Below the pieces are notes generated by a model, which saw only the letters and a program-made list of their open reading frames with translations, did not search any database and was not told where the DNA came from. The position numbers and the translations under genes are program-made. Below, in pieces: positions 32,945 to 45,800 of a DNA stretch of 64,000 nt; within the stretch, counting starts at the first letter, position 1, and each line of letters opens with the position of its first letter. The DNA is taken from assembly GCA_031763025.1 (NCBI GenBank), contig JASSKH010000016.1, positions 868,001-932,000 of the forward strand, given 5' to 3'. This DNA is from Macrocystis pyrifera. Lineage: Eukaryota > Sar > Phaeophyceae > Laminariales > Laminariaceae.

Positions 32945-32971
32945 CTGGAGCTCCTCACTTAAGGAGCTCCA
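32945..32971. repeat. Perfect 9-bp stem hairpin
   Basis: GGAGCTCCT and AGGAGCTCC are separated by CACTTA. A TTTTCTGGAGCTCCTC-like block recurs near 53,400, and a GAGGCTCCCTGAGGAGCT block near 55,530, so this is part of a small hairpin family. Confidence 0.6.
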
Positions 32972-33085
32972 TACCCTACCCTAAAACTGAAAAAAAAAAA
33001 CACACACACACACGTTGAATCTCGATGAATACTCCCATGGCCCAAGTATACTAAAAAGTCAATTTCGAAACAAGATTGGCATTCC

Positions 33086-33341
33086 GACGATTTTGGGCTA
33101 AGGAACCCCCGTCAAGCAGATTTTTTTTTTAGCGGAAATGTTTCACTTCTAACGTAGAACGCGTCCGAACGGGGTCGAATACACCGGGTGAATCCCCGGA
33201 CCGCGACTAGTAGGACGATTTTGGGCTAAGGAACCCCCGTCAAGCAGATTTTTTTTTTAGCGGAAATGTTTCACTTCTAACGTAGAACGCGTCCGAACGG
33301 GGTCGAATACACCGGGTGAATCCCCGGACCGCGACTAGTAG
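33086..33341. repeat. Exact 128-bp tandem duplication
   Basis: The unit at 33,086-33,213 (starting GACGATTTTGGGCTAAGG and containing T10) is repeated with no difference that I can see at 33,214-33,341. The identity, including the T10 run, points to a very recent event or an assembly duplication. Confidence 0.9.
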
Positions 33342-33904
33342 ACATTCGGGAGTAGGCACCGTCGCACCTTGAGGTGCTTACTCCTGCGGGCGGTTCTGGC
33401 CATGCGGCCCCAGTAAGCACGCTGGGGTCAATCTCCAACGCGCACGAGCGAGCACGTAGGGTTACACCTCCGAGCTGCTATCGATACGACGGCAGCCCAC
33501 CGCAACTCACATACTCGGTCAGCCCTAGGTTACAACCCCGATCACGGAAATAGGGCTAATCCCCCCGACACGTTCGAGCACAGGGTGACATTACGGCCAC
33601 CACGAGCGAGCAGGGTTTGTCTTCCAACCATGCAAGGTTATTAGGTACACTGCGGTCTCACGGTTCAACCCCGGTGGACAACTACGCGCGAGGCATCGAC
33701 GAACGAAACCGTGCTCACACGAACCACCATTTCGTAGTGGAGTATACTCTCTGAGAAAAAAAAAAAAAAAAAAAAACGGGTTTTAGCCTATTCAAGGTGT
33801 ACGTACCCGGACGCGGGGTCAAACATTCAGCGGGCGTGGGCGCCGTTGGACCGGAGTTTTTTTGCTAAGAAAGAGCGCGAGAACCGCGAGGAACAATAAG
33901 GACG

Positions 33905-35560
33905 GTACCATCGATGGAAATCATGCCTGCCTAAAAACGACGGGGGATTCGTGTATCGTATGGCGGTTCAGGAGAGCGAGGTCAGCGGGGCGTGTTTGTG
34001 GCCGGAGTAGCCACGAGAGCGGTGGCGACGGTAATACTAAGGGACGGTGACTTGTCAACGTACGAGAGGATAGAGTGCGACGGCACCGGAGGACGGTCAC
34101 ACATAGAGTAAGGGGAGTAGCGCGACGGCTGACTCTCAATCGCACGACACGTACATGTAAGCGGGGCGTACCATGATCGATAGGGTCGCCGTCGCCGGCT
34201 GCTAGAAATAGGGACGGGGATGCAATACTTGACGAACGGTAGCACAGGAACAACAGAAGGCTGGGCTATGCATAGCGACCTGTACGCGACAGCACAGGCG
34301 AATCGACGCCAGGAGTGCGCCAGCGTTCGCGACACGATCAACGGCGATGTGGAACTGTAACGGGAACAGCGGGAGCGTAAGGTGCTGGCGTTAATACAGG
34401 GGGGGGGGAACGTGCACGGGCCACGCACATGGCGACTAATATGACGAGTCGCGGCGTAATCCCACTTTCATGTACACAGTGTTAGAATATACACACCGGT
34501 ATAGAGTGGCAAAACAATATAAAATAAGAAGTACATATCGTATACATGCGAGTCCTCGAGCGCATACGCGAACACGTTGACACACGCACAGAAAAACAGC
34601 GAGCGCACGAACCAGTATATTCTGCATCCGTGACACTTATTTTGACCGATCAAGTCTATATCACATATAATCGACAACTGTTTCACGCCTGTACCCGCGT
34701 GGTAGAAACTGTACGGAATATAAATATATGTATATATATATCATACTACTGATATTCATAGACCCTCAATCCGAAGTGTCGTTGCAATTGATTGCCCTTA
34801 CGTCCGCCATGTCTCTCGGCGGGTGCGTCTGGTCACAGTCGCATTGAACCTACGTTAGCTTCAAGTACATCGCAACCCACGGTAGTGAGTGGTGCACCGT
34901 ATCTCAGGTGCCTGTAATTGCTTGCTACAACAAACATAATTGTACATCGTGCCGTATCAAGCGTGGTGGGATCTGCCAGCGTATGGCTCGTGACCCTATC
35001 ACGGAGGCACCGAGAAGTAGGTTTCTCGTTTCCATTTTTCCCCAAATCTGAAAGTCGAGGAACAAATGGGATGAGGGGGCGAGGACCAAGCGAAACGTAG
35101 AAAACATGCCGACTGTGGCAGACGTTATGCGTGCTTCGGTAGACGAAAGCGTATGGTAACTACGGTGGGGGGCGGGCTGCGGTATCTCAGAAAATATAGT
35201 GTGGGAGACCACCTACATAAACGCTCCGCCTTTGTCGCCCCTCAAGCACGACATAAGCGTATGTTAGTTCCGGAAGAACCGCAAGGAGACACGCTACAAC
35301 ACTGCATGCCGACAACCAGGTAAATGCGTTCCGGGTGCATCACACCGCGATCGCATACCTCAGCGCGTATCACCGTCAGGGGGGTCTGGAAAATCGTACA
35401 CGACGTTCGCACGGGACAACCAACGGTAGCAGAACCCCTAATCAACTAGGCTACAAGTTTGGGGACAATAAGGAATAGAAGGCACCCGCAAAAAGGATAC
35501 GCATCAAAAGAGCGACGACATTGAGATAAGAGAAGGGTCAACAAGTATGGGCGTGATCTC
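33905..35560. other. No confident gene
   Basis: Only short open frames and an AT microsatellite (34,720-34,742). Nothing supportable. Confidence 0.25.
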
Positions 35561-35563
35561 ATG

Positions 35564-36030
35564 CCGCAGCAGAGAGAGGCCTCATTGATCCCAAACTATA
35601 TACGAATTAACGTACGACGCGATGTTACAACAGTAATCTGGACCAGAAAAGAGGGGACGCCAGCAGGGTGGATCCCTTTTCGGGAAAGCCTCCTTGTTGT
35701 ATGGGGAGACAGTGATTGAGCATCACTCCGTGAGCGATATCGCAGCTCTATAACAGCACGACAAAGTAGAAAGAGGCTAGGAAAAAAAACAGACCATCCC
35801 GCCCGCCCATCGTTGGTAGCGAGGTGTACCGTCGACAACGACATCAGTTTGTTAGTGTTTATTTTACCGGGGTACCTACTCTCTGCGACGAGATGCCGCG
35901 TTGATTGCCAGACAACCAACGCGGGAGTAGTAACCCTGGGTGAGAGTCTCCGGCTGGTCGCAGCAGGAGGCCTCATTGATCCCAATCTATATACGAATTA
36001 ACGTACGACGCGATGTTACAACAGTAATCA
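35564..36030. mobile_element. Unit bounded by ~75-bp direct repeats (TRIM-like?)
   Basis: CGCAGCAG...GAGGCCTCATTGATCCC and ATATACGAATTAACGTACGA through ACAACAGTAATC occur at 35,564-35,640 and again at 35,956-36,030, nearly identical. Between them lie the E1 dispersed repeat (35,640-35,795) and a second dispersed repeat that recurs at 48,780-48,933. Either a tandem duplication with nested insertion, or a short terminal-direct-repeat retroelement. No coding sequence. Confidence 0.45.
35856..36000 (+). repeat. Dispersed repeat E2, copy 1
   Basis: TTATTTTACCGG, CGCGTTGATTGCCA, CAACGCGGG(A)GTAGTA and CCCTGGGTGAGAGT(C/T)TCCGG match the reverse complement of 48,780-48,933 inside an intron of the large gene. 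Confidence 0.75.
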
Positions 36031-36280
36031 TGCACTATCCAATATAGAAGGCGAAAAACTTTCGGCGCCTCGGGGTGTTTTGAGTAGTGGTAGCAGCAGC
36101 CTGATTCGTCAGCTGGCGGCGAGTGTGGTGGGGAGGGGGAGACGGAGGATGCATGGTACCATGGCGAAGAAAGGTGTGGTCAAGCAGCGCCTAGGCTGTT
36201 GCAGATCGTCTTGGTGACCATCACGCAGGCCGCCGTTTCGCGGAGGGTCCGGCAATAAGCTACGAGGCTACGGAGTACAA

Positions 36281-36441
<161 letters not shown>

Positions 36442-36998
36442 CCCGCATGGCGTGGGGATGGAGCCTGGATGCCGCTAACAGGAGCACTATCAGATTTTGC
36501 GGGCAAAATAGCGTGTTCTAATAATGAAGCGCGAGCCTTTTTTTCTTGGTTTTCCAAGGAAAAAAAGCCTCTTCATAACGAGTCGTATACAAGGGTAGGG
36601 TGCCTTGTTTTGAGTTTCTCTGTTTGTGTGTGTCATCACATGATTCAATATTTTTTCGGCCACGTTTGTCGACCGCGCTCAACGCACACGGCACCAATTC
36701 CAGTCCTGGCGGGCTCTGTGCACGCACACACACCAACGAAACCTTCTCGTGCTGGTGCAGTGGTAGCTCGTTCACAGTTGGTCGAGCTAGGTGCGGCAAC
36801 GTGTGTAGGCACATGGCTGGGCCATGGTTTAAAAAAAACAGAACCAACAACCGTAAAATATACCTGGTAATACGTAACGGTTTTTGTTTTTGAGTTCCAC
36901 CTAACGAAACCCAACTCTACGAGTACTCGTAGGCAGACTGTGCCTGTCTGTCCACAACAACGTTCGGGCCTCCCCGAGACATGCTGCAGGTGGTATTG

Positions 36999-37604
36999 TC
37001 AGGCCCACCCTCCTACTGATGAGGGGACGGAGAAGCAGGAGAAGATCTGCTGTAGAGATGTTGTACACCAGTAGTAGCCGTGGCACCTGCTACGAGAAGC
37101 ACTCTCTGTTGGACACCTATCAGACCGGAGTACATATATTTCTTCATTGTTTTTCCATGTTGTTTTCTTTTTTCGCGTATTTACTACCTCGCGGAATACT
37201 CTACCTCTCACTTGGCATATATTCGTCCAGCCCCCCCCCCCCCTCCCTTTACTTGACATTCGCCACACGCATTCCTTCCCTTTTTCTGATAGTCCTGCAA
37301 ACTTCCCGTTGTTCATCGCCGCGGCTAATTTTGGGTAATTTGGCCGCTCATTTTCTACTTCCAAGTCACAACAGAATATAGTGGGTTTTGGTGTTCGGCC
37401 TTTTTCACCGATGATAATTCGCCCCGCTCTCTCCTCGCCATGGGTGTGGAGGTGATTTTGTTCTGTGTTCGAGGTTTTTCCGAGTTTCCTTACGAGTGTG
37501 ATGATTTTCAATTCCCCCCGTCTCACGTTTCCCTCCCGGAGGCTTCGTAGTCTCGTATCAGCACCGGGGATAACACGCGGCAGCCGCATCTTCGATGAAT
37601 TCAT
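36999..37604 (-). CDS. ORF of 201 codons, unknown, doubtful
   Basis: ATG 37604 opens MNSSKMRLPRVIPGADTRLR and continues with a Lys/Arg-rich, protein-like composition to 36,999. No domain or splice support is seen. About one chance ORF of this size is not unexpected in a window this long, so it may be spurious. Confidence 0.25.
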   Translation of the reverse strand: MNSSKMRLPRVIPGADTRLRSLREGNVRRGELKIITLVRKLGKTSNTEQNHLHTHGEERAGRIIIGEKGRTPKPTIFCCDLEVENERPNYPKLAAAMNNGKFAGLSEKGKECVWRMSSKGRGGGGWTNICQVRGRVFREVVNTRKKKTTWKNNEEIYVLRSDRCPTESASRSRCHGYYWCTTSLQQIFSCFSVPSSVGGWA

Positions 37605-37869
37605 GTCCTATTAATAGTTGATGGAACCGTTTTTTTCGTGCGTGTTCTGTGATTCTGCGGCTCATCGGGGGGGCTAGCGTTTTGGTATTGCCTTGGAAGG
37701 CCTAGCGGTTCAGGGTCGGGAATACGGCAAAGGGTAGTCTACTATGCACAATTGAAAGGTCTATTCGTATGTGGAGCATGGACTCAGGACGAGGCACAGT
37801 AGAGCGCCAGCTGTGCAGACTTTTGATCCAAGCCCTAATGAGATCATGCATGTATGCAATGCTGCACTT

Positions 37870-37980
37870 CTATTACGGGGAACCACCCTAAATAGGACTA
37901 AATATTGCTAGCAAAAATAGGGATTTTTAAGGGTTTTTGTGTGTACCGTAGGTCCTATATACTATGGTTCCCCGTAATAG
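37870..37980. mobile_element. Hairpin MITE family A, copy 1 (111 bp)
   Basis: TIRs of about 29 bp: left CTATTACGGGGAACCA..., right ...TGGTTCCCCGTAATAG, with GGAC/GTCC at the inner ends and an AT-rich centre. Flanks read GCACT(T)C and GCACT(A)C, a possible 7-bp duplication with one mismatch. Relatives lie at 60,230, 60,539 and 56,7xx. Confidence 0.75.
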
Positions 37981-38433
37981 CACTACATATAGCGCCCAGC
38001 ACACTCGAGGGATGGGTACGTTTCTCAAGAAACCTCTTGTACCTGGTATGTTCTACTGCTACATGTGAATGTGTGGTAGTAGCGGTTCGATAAGATCTGT
38101 GCTTTGTTTGGTATGTACCTCTCGAAGCGGGGACAATGTTACAATGTTACCCGCATAATTAACGGCGGGATCGTGCGGGACCCACCACCACCACCATACG
38201 ATCGATTCGTGCGGAGTCGAAACGCAACAGCAACATCAGCCGATGAACGTCGCGCGGTGCAGTTTGCGTCGAGCAGGCAGTAGTAGTGGCTTGTTTGTAC
38301 GCGTGTAACAGACGGCGGTTCCATCCCTTGACTGACTTGCCCTTTGTATTCACCTGAACAGCATACCAGGTAGTAAGGGTATGGCCAGAAGAGGCCTTGA
38401 CGGGCCAAAAAATACGGTTCGCATGTACCAGGG

Positions 38434-38545
38434 CTGTTCACGGGTCGGGTCAAGCCTCGCGGGTCAGGTCGGGTCGGATCGGGTATGGGTGACCCCACCC
38501 GACCCGCGAGAGTTTGAAAAGCTCCTTACCCGACTGGACCTGACC
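38434..38545. repeat. GGGTC/GACCC repeat with fold-back
   Basis: Five-base CGGGT units on one side (about 38,440-38,490) face CCCGAC/ACCCG units on the other (about 38,493-38,535), able to form a hairpin. Confidence 0.65.
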
Positions 38546-38737
38546 CATGAGATTTCAATTACTTCCTGACCTGTGAGGAGTCCTGGCATACACCTAATTT
38601 TTGTGTGTTTGTCTTGTTTGCACATTTTTTGGGTTGCCCTTGTTTTGGCTTCGTGCGTGTCTTCTTCTTCTCGTCATATGAATGTAGTAACACTACCAGA
38701 AGCAAATATGCATAGTAATAGGAGACCTCGGTTCGAC

Positions 38738-39140
38738 CCTTTGACTTTCCGTCCTCCTACACTCAAACTCAAATACTACGCCAAACTAGGCCTTGACAGC
38801 CACCCCCTGACGTGACCGCCCCCTACATTAGAACGTACCTGGTACACATTAAGGCGAAAAGAGGCCATGGCGCACACACTCTTTTGCTGACCGCCCCCTA
38901 CACTAAATCTGGTACGTTAAGGCCAAAAGAGGCCTTGATCCACACCCCTTGACTGACCGCCCCCTACACTAAAACTGGCACATTAAGACCAAACGAGGTC
39001 ATGGCACCCCCCCCTTGAATGTCCGCCCACCTACACTGAAACTGGCTAGTAACGTCAAAATAGACATTGACGCACACCCCCTGACTGACCGCCCCCCCAG
39101 CACTAAAACTGACATATTAAGACCAAAAACGACCTTGACG
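38738..39140. repeat. ~70-bp tandem repeats, six units
   Basis: GACCGCCCCCTACACTAAA(A)CTGG, CATTAAG(A/G)CCAAA and CTTGACGCACACCCC recur with a 65-80-bp period. Confidence 0.75.
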
Positions 39141-39149
39141 CTTGACGCG

Positions 39150-40080
39150 CCCGAAGAGACTACTCTCCTATTTATAGCATTCTTTGAGTTGAAGGGTGTA
39201 CGAGGGTTCTCTTATCTAAAGTCGCTCTTTGCCTCGTCATGGTCCAAACCGCTACCATGGTCACCGTACGCAGCACTTTCATCGATACTGCCGTCCGCCT
39301 CCCTCAGCTACATGAACCAGGCGTCCAGGGGTGTTTTACATGAGGACACAACAAAGGCGAGACCGGACGCAGCGATAATATTGAGACGGAAGGAGCAATA
39401 ACAACAGTGGAAGTAGACAAATGTTAAGCAGGAAATAGGTACAGAAGGGAGAAAAAATGTGTGCATAGGTTTCCCTTTTGTTGTGGTTTTCCCTGTGTTT
39501 CTTCTTTCGGTATATGTCTACGAGTGATCAACGTTGAAGTTCGTTCTAATAATAACACATATGGCACATGGCAAACGCAATACTATGTGGTGATTATATT
39601 GTAGTATGCGAATTCACATGAATCTCTCTACGTCTCCACGCACGAACGAATCCATTGAAGCTTCTTTACTGAACGCCTTGTGGTTGATAGATTATACAGC
39701 CTGCTTAGTCGCAGATCAAACAAGCCTCCTCGCTCGTCAATTGTCCATCGTCCAAACTCCAGACTGATTTGTAACAGTGCGAGAACGAGCCGGGGATACC
39801 TGACATTCCACGGGTGTCAGTACACCCCTTAGTCGGACGGCTCTCAGAAGAACGCACGGTAAACATGCTGCAATAACTACTGTAGTTGGGCTATGATAGC
39901 TGTTGTAGGTGTACCTGGTGTCGAACCTCGACGCCTCTTCTGAGCCGCTGAAACCTCGATCGCACCGCCACAGTGTCGACATGAAAGTTGATCAGCTCAT
40001 CGTTCCCCCCAGGCACGATCAACTGTTGTGTGGCAAGGAACAGGTAACAATTAACAGGTAACGTACGCGTGCGTGTGTGT
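39150..40080. other. No supportable feature
   Basis: A plus frame (39,160-39,401) is open, but its opening part is repeat-derived. The remainder is stop-rich. Confidence 0.25.
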
Positions 40081-40900
40081 CCTTCTCGCGAGAACATGAC
40101 AATGTTGTAATATGAGGACATGATAACATGGTGACACTAAAACGGCTGCCCTTCGTGAGAGCATGAGGACATGAAACATTGGAACCAGGTGCACAGTAAA
40201 GGGTGCCTTTATTGTAGTGAGAATAAGACAACGTAATAACGGTACAGGTACACCAAAGGGTTGCGTGAGAGCATGAGGACATGAAACATTGGAACCAGGT
40301 GCACAGTAAAGGGTGCCCTTATTGTAGTGAGAATAAGACAACGTAATAACATGAAAACAGGGTACAGGTACGCCAAAGGGTTGCCTTCGTGCGAACATGA
40401 CAGCATGATGTCGCGGTAGCATGAATACTTGAGAACATGGTACACCGCAAGGCTGCCCTTCGTGAGAACAGGATAACATGATGAAGCACGATGAAAACGT
40501 GGCAACACTGAAAAAGCTTCCCTTCGGAAAACCATGATACCACGATAACTTGAGAACATGGTGCACCGTAAAAGGCGCCCTTCGTGACCATATGATAACG
40601 TGGTAATATGATAGCGTGGTACACAAAAGGCTTCCCTCCGCGCGAACACGATAACTTGATAACGTGGTAACCCAGGGACTTGAAAGTATGATACCGCGAA
40701 GAGGCTCTTTGTGAGGACATGATAACATGGTGATGCACGACGAGGCAATGGTACGCCGAAAAGGCTGCCCTTCATGAGAACATCGGAACATGATGAAGCA
40801 CGATGAAAACATGGGACCCCGAAAAGGCTGCCTTCCAGGAGAACATGAGAACATGATTATAACACGATGAGGACTCTTGGGTATACCGAAAAGGACTGTC
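40080..40900. repeat. GAACATGATAAC minisatellite, ~90-120-bp units
   Basis: GCCCTTCGTGAGAACATG-type starts recur about nine times. Two neighbouring units (40,157-40,263 and 40,264-40,383) are nearly identical, including GGAACCAGGTGCACAGTAAA. A 267-codon minus-strand ORF over it is a product of the repeats. Confidence 0.75.
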
Positions 40901-41647
40901 GAGGAAAAAAATGACTAAATAAGTTCTATACGTACCGGCAACCCCCTCACTCCTCATCCTAACGTCATCGCAACGAAGAAAGAGGAGCTGATATCGTTTC
41001 GCATATGAGACAGATAACGATCGATGAAAAGGTCATGTAGATCTTCATCTTGATCCTGTGATTTTCCACTACAAAATGTCAATCGAGCAAGAATCGCGTC
41101 ATATACGTACAGATATGCAACCCTTACGTGCCAGGTCACATAAGGTTTCGCTGCTAGGAGAGGAGAGTGCTTGTACTACGCTTCGTTGGCCTGTTCCGAG
41201 ACTAAACATTATCATGGTGAATATGTGAATAATACTGTACCATGGAACCGCACGCATCGTGCTGGGCCGTTGGGTTGATCTCAACGACCACCTAAATATC
41301 GAGAATCTCGCCGCCGATGGAAAACAGTGTCTCCCTTTCTGTCAACGTTTATTTCTTGGGGGATTTACCTATTTTGTCATGTGCCCACAATAAAATGGCA
41401 CCATGGGGCATGACCTGTCCGAGATGCATGTAATGCTTATAATAACTTTAAAAAAACATGCCGTCGTGCATGGGGGGGGAGTGTTACAAGGTTTGGTGGG
41501 TAATTGATCAACCTATTATACGTACACAGTAGCCGACGCGCCTACCACCTCACCCCCTTTAGGGCTACACTCCCATTTCGGGTACAAATTGTTTGGGATT
41601 AGAGTTAGATACGTGTTCTGTAAAATGCTGTACTAAACGGGTTGGCG

Positions 41648-41805
41648 GTAAGTACCTGATATTCCCAGTCTTCCTGTGTTTCTTGGGCGTATGGTTCACG
41701 CTGCACGGGCGGGGCTCTCCCCCGTTGAAGCGTTGCTTCGCCGTCTTCACCAAAAACGTCCACAACGGTTCGCGCGAAGCATTGAGCAAAGAGTATTTTT
41801 TAGCC
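41648..41805 (-). CDS. Candidate internal exon, unknown
   Basis: After a CATATACAG acceptor a frame of about 50 codons reads KKYSLLNASREPLWTFLVKT, AKQRFNGGEPRPC and HTPKKHRKTG and ends at an ATCAG|GTACTT donor. It is protein-like and starts in phase 1, so it cannot continue directly from the gene ending at 42,579. It could belong to another gene or be a transposase fragment. Confidence 0.3.
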
Positions 41806-41829
41806 CTGTATATGCCTTGATCTAAACAA

Positions 41830-42570
41830 AATAAGTACCGGTAGAGTCGGAGCTGTGCTACACCGATGGGCTCACGGCGGTTTTTATTTCATACTGCCAT
41901 ATATCCCGTATAGATGCTAGCGGTACGTGGTAGCGATCGGTGTTTTCTTCGGGACGTCGATCGCCACCAAACTACGCTTCAGCATATCACTCATGCGTGT
42001 TGATTGTTCACAGATAGAAGAAGAACAGTTATACGCTGTAGCTATAATCCACAATCCGGTCACGAAAGAGATTAAACCAAAATGACTCAGATGATCCTCG
42101 CCCCGAACACCTACTGTTTTCCGATCTGAGGTACGTCTCCCAAGTAATACGAAAATATACCTAAGCTCAGGTAAGGAATTACCGGTATTTCAAGGCAAAA
42201 CACGTACCACCACACAGGGCAGGACGCCGATCAATATCAAGGAACTAGGAAACTGGAAGATCGCACGCTCCTGTGCGAATGCCATTTGGAAAAAAACGTG
42301 AAGTAACGTCGTGTGTGCTACGTACGCATAATGACGGTATTACAGTAAAATGTGCAAACTATTAGTATGGCAGGGGTGTTAGGTTTTGTGCATAGGTTTC
42401 GTTGTGGCTGTGGCTCCCCTTGGTTTTCGTCTGCTCTAGGGGAATGCATACGAGTGATCATATTGAGTGATCAACCTCAAAGCTCATGCTGCGCATTGTT
42501 GAGGATTGCAAACGCAATATTTTTAGTAATATGAATACTGTATCATACCAGGTAGCTACTATCATATTTC
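41830..42570. other. No gene seen
   Basis: Between the candidate exon and the 3' end of the large gene; no repeats or frames of note. 42,450-42,540 would be 3' flanking sequence of the large gene. Confidence 0.25.
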
Positions 42571-42578
42571 ATATCGGC

Positions 42579-42834
42579 CTACCGTCGGTGAGGGTGAAAC
42601 CCTTCCATGGAGGAGACGTGTCTCTCTTGTCCCAACCGGACCCACTCGTCCCGACCTCCCCACCGAGCTGGTGTTGCTGTTTGCTGCTGCTGCTGCTGCT
42701 GCCGATCAGCAGAATCTTCTTTGGGTGAGCCGTCCCCATCGTTGCACGGTGCTCGAGCATTACCAACGGTAGCATAACCACCGGCATCACCAGTAGTAGT
42801 ATCGGCACCAACATCATCAGCATCATCAACACTC
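42579..42834 (-). CDS. Large gene, exon 6 (terminal)
   Basis: Starts after TGGATCTTCCTCAG, entered in phase 2 exactly as exon 5 leaves. Encodes an acidic SVDDADDVGADTTTGDAGG, a Q7 run (CTG repeats on the plus strand at 42,680-42,705), ARWGGRDEWVRLGQERH, and stops at TAG 42,579. Confidence 0.5.
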
Positions 42835-45800
42835 CTGAGGAAGATCCAACACGGAGAAAATGTCAAACCATGAGCCCGGCTTTCGCCGTTCCCTAAGGTA
42901 AAAAATAGGGCAAGCTTGCAGTATGTTTTCTTCCATTCTTGCACATCGGCTCCCACGCTAAATGACCATGATATTTCACTCTTGCACGACGACATGATGA
43001 GGAAAAGCCACATCACTTATTTTCACCCTACGAGTACCTCGTCGTCCCTGAGAAACTAGCTGTGCGCAACCACTAAGTGGATTCGAAAGCGCCGAATGAA
43101 AAACGTACGGACAAAGCAATAGCCAGGTATTATTGCGTTTGCCACCCTCAACAATGCGCTATTACTATTTATAGCATGAGTTTCAACCTTGATCACTCAT
43201 GAGCATTCCAAGGAAAAGCAAAACCAAGGGAAACTATTTTAGCTATTACCAGCATAGTGTTTGCCATCCTCAACAATGTATTCTTACTACTGATAGCATG
43301 ATATTCAACGTTGGTCACTCATCAATACTTCCAGGCAAAAAAAGAAAAAAACAAAGGGTTGATCGATCCCGTTTGACACTCTATGACCTCGGACACACCT
43401 CGCGGCGACACCATCCTGGGCAGCCTCCGATGCCCCCCGATTGGCCGGTAGCCTTGACCCTTCTTTGCCCGGCGCCGCTACCGCCGACACATCACTCTCC
43501 TCGACATGCGAAGCGTCACCGTCTTCTGCGACGGGAACTTCTTTGAGAGTGTCACGCTCGCGTTCGGCCTTCGCCAGCTCTCGCTGGGCTCGGATCATGG
43601 CGATTTTTGATTCCCTCCCCTTCCGGGCCTGCGCTAGCAGGTGCTTCACCTGGGCGAGAGAGAGGGGGGGGGGGTGGCGTGTACTCGATATCATGTATGG
43701 TCGTAGTCGTATGACCATACGGGAGGGAGGGGGGTGCTAAATTGTTACTTGCCTTCGTCATTTGACAATTGACCTCGCATCCCTTTCGACGCGAGAGGGG
43801 GGGGGGGGAAAGCCGGTGATTATTACCACTGGGTATAAATATTAGAACCGCTCGATTATCGTACAATTACCAAAATCGTCCATTATTCCCGTCCAGAGTG
43901 GTGCGAGCGAAACAATTTCTCTAGTTTACGACGGCGCCATTAAAACTATTAATAGGGGCTCCATTCCAACGTCGTATGTTCGGATCTCCGTGTCCCGACC
44001 GACGACCAAAATCTCCCAAAACGAGCAGATCGAGGAACAGTTCGAGTCTTTTACCATCCCTTTCCGCCAATGGACACAGTTAACGACGGTTAGTTGCTAA
44101 TATAGACCAGCCCACGCGAGTAGCTACATGGAGCCGAAGCAATGTAGTAACCCCTCTAGGGTGAGGGTTAGGACTGCACTCCCATTTCGGGGACAAAACA
44201 CTTAAAAAATAAAATGGAAATAGACTGAGGTACATGTTACCTGCATGCATTTATGGCATTCTTTGGGGTATTAGATCCGTGGGGGGCGGGCGGGGGGCGG
44301 GTGTACTCATTGTCCTGCATCGCTGTAGTCGTATGGCCATTGATCCTTGCATCCCAACAATGCCAGGACAGAGCACGTCGGATTTTCACCGATCAGGCAA
44401 AATGTTTCTTGCACCACGGCAAGTGCGAAGCGCCTTGAGATAATCGGCGAGTTGCAAATGCAGGGTGAGTGATATGGTTCTAGTGACAGGCATAATGCCA
44501 ATACTTCGTATACACGCGTCATTGGTGCAGACAAACCGAACACGCGCGTCAACTCGACGTGGCCTTAGCAATAGTTCGCACCTCTTCTTTCTCGCTCTCC
44601 CAAAGTTCTCCTCGTCCTCCTCCCTCCTCCTCCTCCTCCTCCTCCCATGGGGCATCCATCGTTGTCCCCACGACCACCATCACCGCCGTCGGTAGTGCTA
44701 CCTACTCGACCATCGCCAGAAGCAGTGTGCTTGCCGCCGAACCCCGGTTGGCGGCGGTTTTCCCGCTCCTTAGCTTCCTGCGCCTGCCAGTAATGTACGT
44801 CCTTCGCCCGAGCCCCTTGAGGTACCATGAGTGGCTCCTGCATGAGAAATTGATTGCAACCACGAACAGATGTTCGTTCCCGATGAAGCTGGCCGTGGAA
44901 CTAACTTTGGTTCGCTTTTCTTAGAGACGCGCTACGGTAGATAGGGGGGGGCATGCATCTACAGTGCGGTTGGGGTTTACTCGTGGAATGCATAGCCGTA
45001 GTCGTGTGGTCTTTGGGCCCTCGCATCCCAGCAATTCCGGTGATGAGCACGTCGGGTTTTCAAGGCGTACATTGCTTGCTCCAAGGCTCGAACCGCCGTG
45101 AGACGTTTTGGCGAGTCGCATGAAGGGGGAGATTCTTCCCGCTAAGACTTGTGAGACGGACTTTCTTGCTTGTGGATGACAGCGTTGAATCATTTGCGTT
45201 GTATTTTTCTGGTGTCGCCGTAAGCAGGGGTTGCAGGTAGGGATCACCCACGCGTTCCTTGCTGACGGGGCTCCTCAACAGTCGCATCAACCATTGTATC
45301 AGCAATTGCAACTTTGGAGCTCCGACCCAAACACCTTCAGATTCACCGTGATTTTTACAATAGTCTTCGCTGCTTACCTAGCCCCCATGAGCGTGTGTGT
45401 CCGGCTTAGCTCACGATTTTTCTCGAGATGTGGGTTGTTTACCTAGCCCTCTTGGCCTTTCGTGTTTGGCTTGGGTCACGATTTTTCTCGAAATGTGGGT
45501 TGTTGGGTGAGTTATGTATAGCTTTCAAGTGAAGAGCGTCATACTCTAGGCGCTACCTCGGCCGTCTTAGCATTTGTCTGGTACTAAACTATTAATGTAG
45601 TGAGTTTGGTTTCCGGTGATCTGGCCGTTGAGGTGACTGTGATTAGTTTGGCACCAATCCGCGCCTCTACAGTGCGGTAGGGGGGTATTTTTGGGGGACG
45701 TTTTTCTCATTGGCGGGGCTCTTAACCTGCTATTACTACTCAAGTGAGAATCTACCTCCTATCCCATCTTTGCAGTCCCACTTCTTTGTTTGTTGTATTT

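Noticed and set aside
40051..40854. 267-codon ORF on the minus strand
   Set aside because: Follows the minisatellite; overlapping frames on the same strand are equally open and all are repeat translations.
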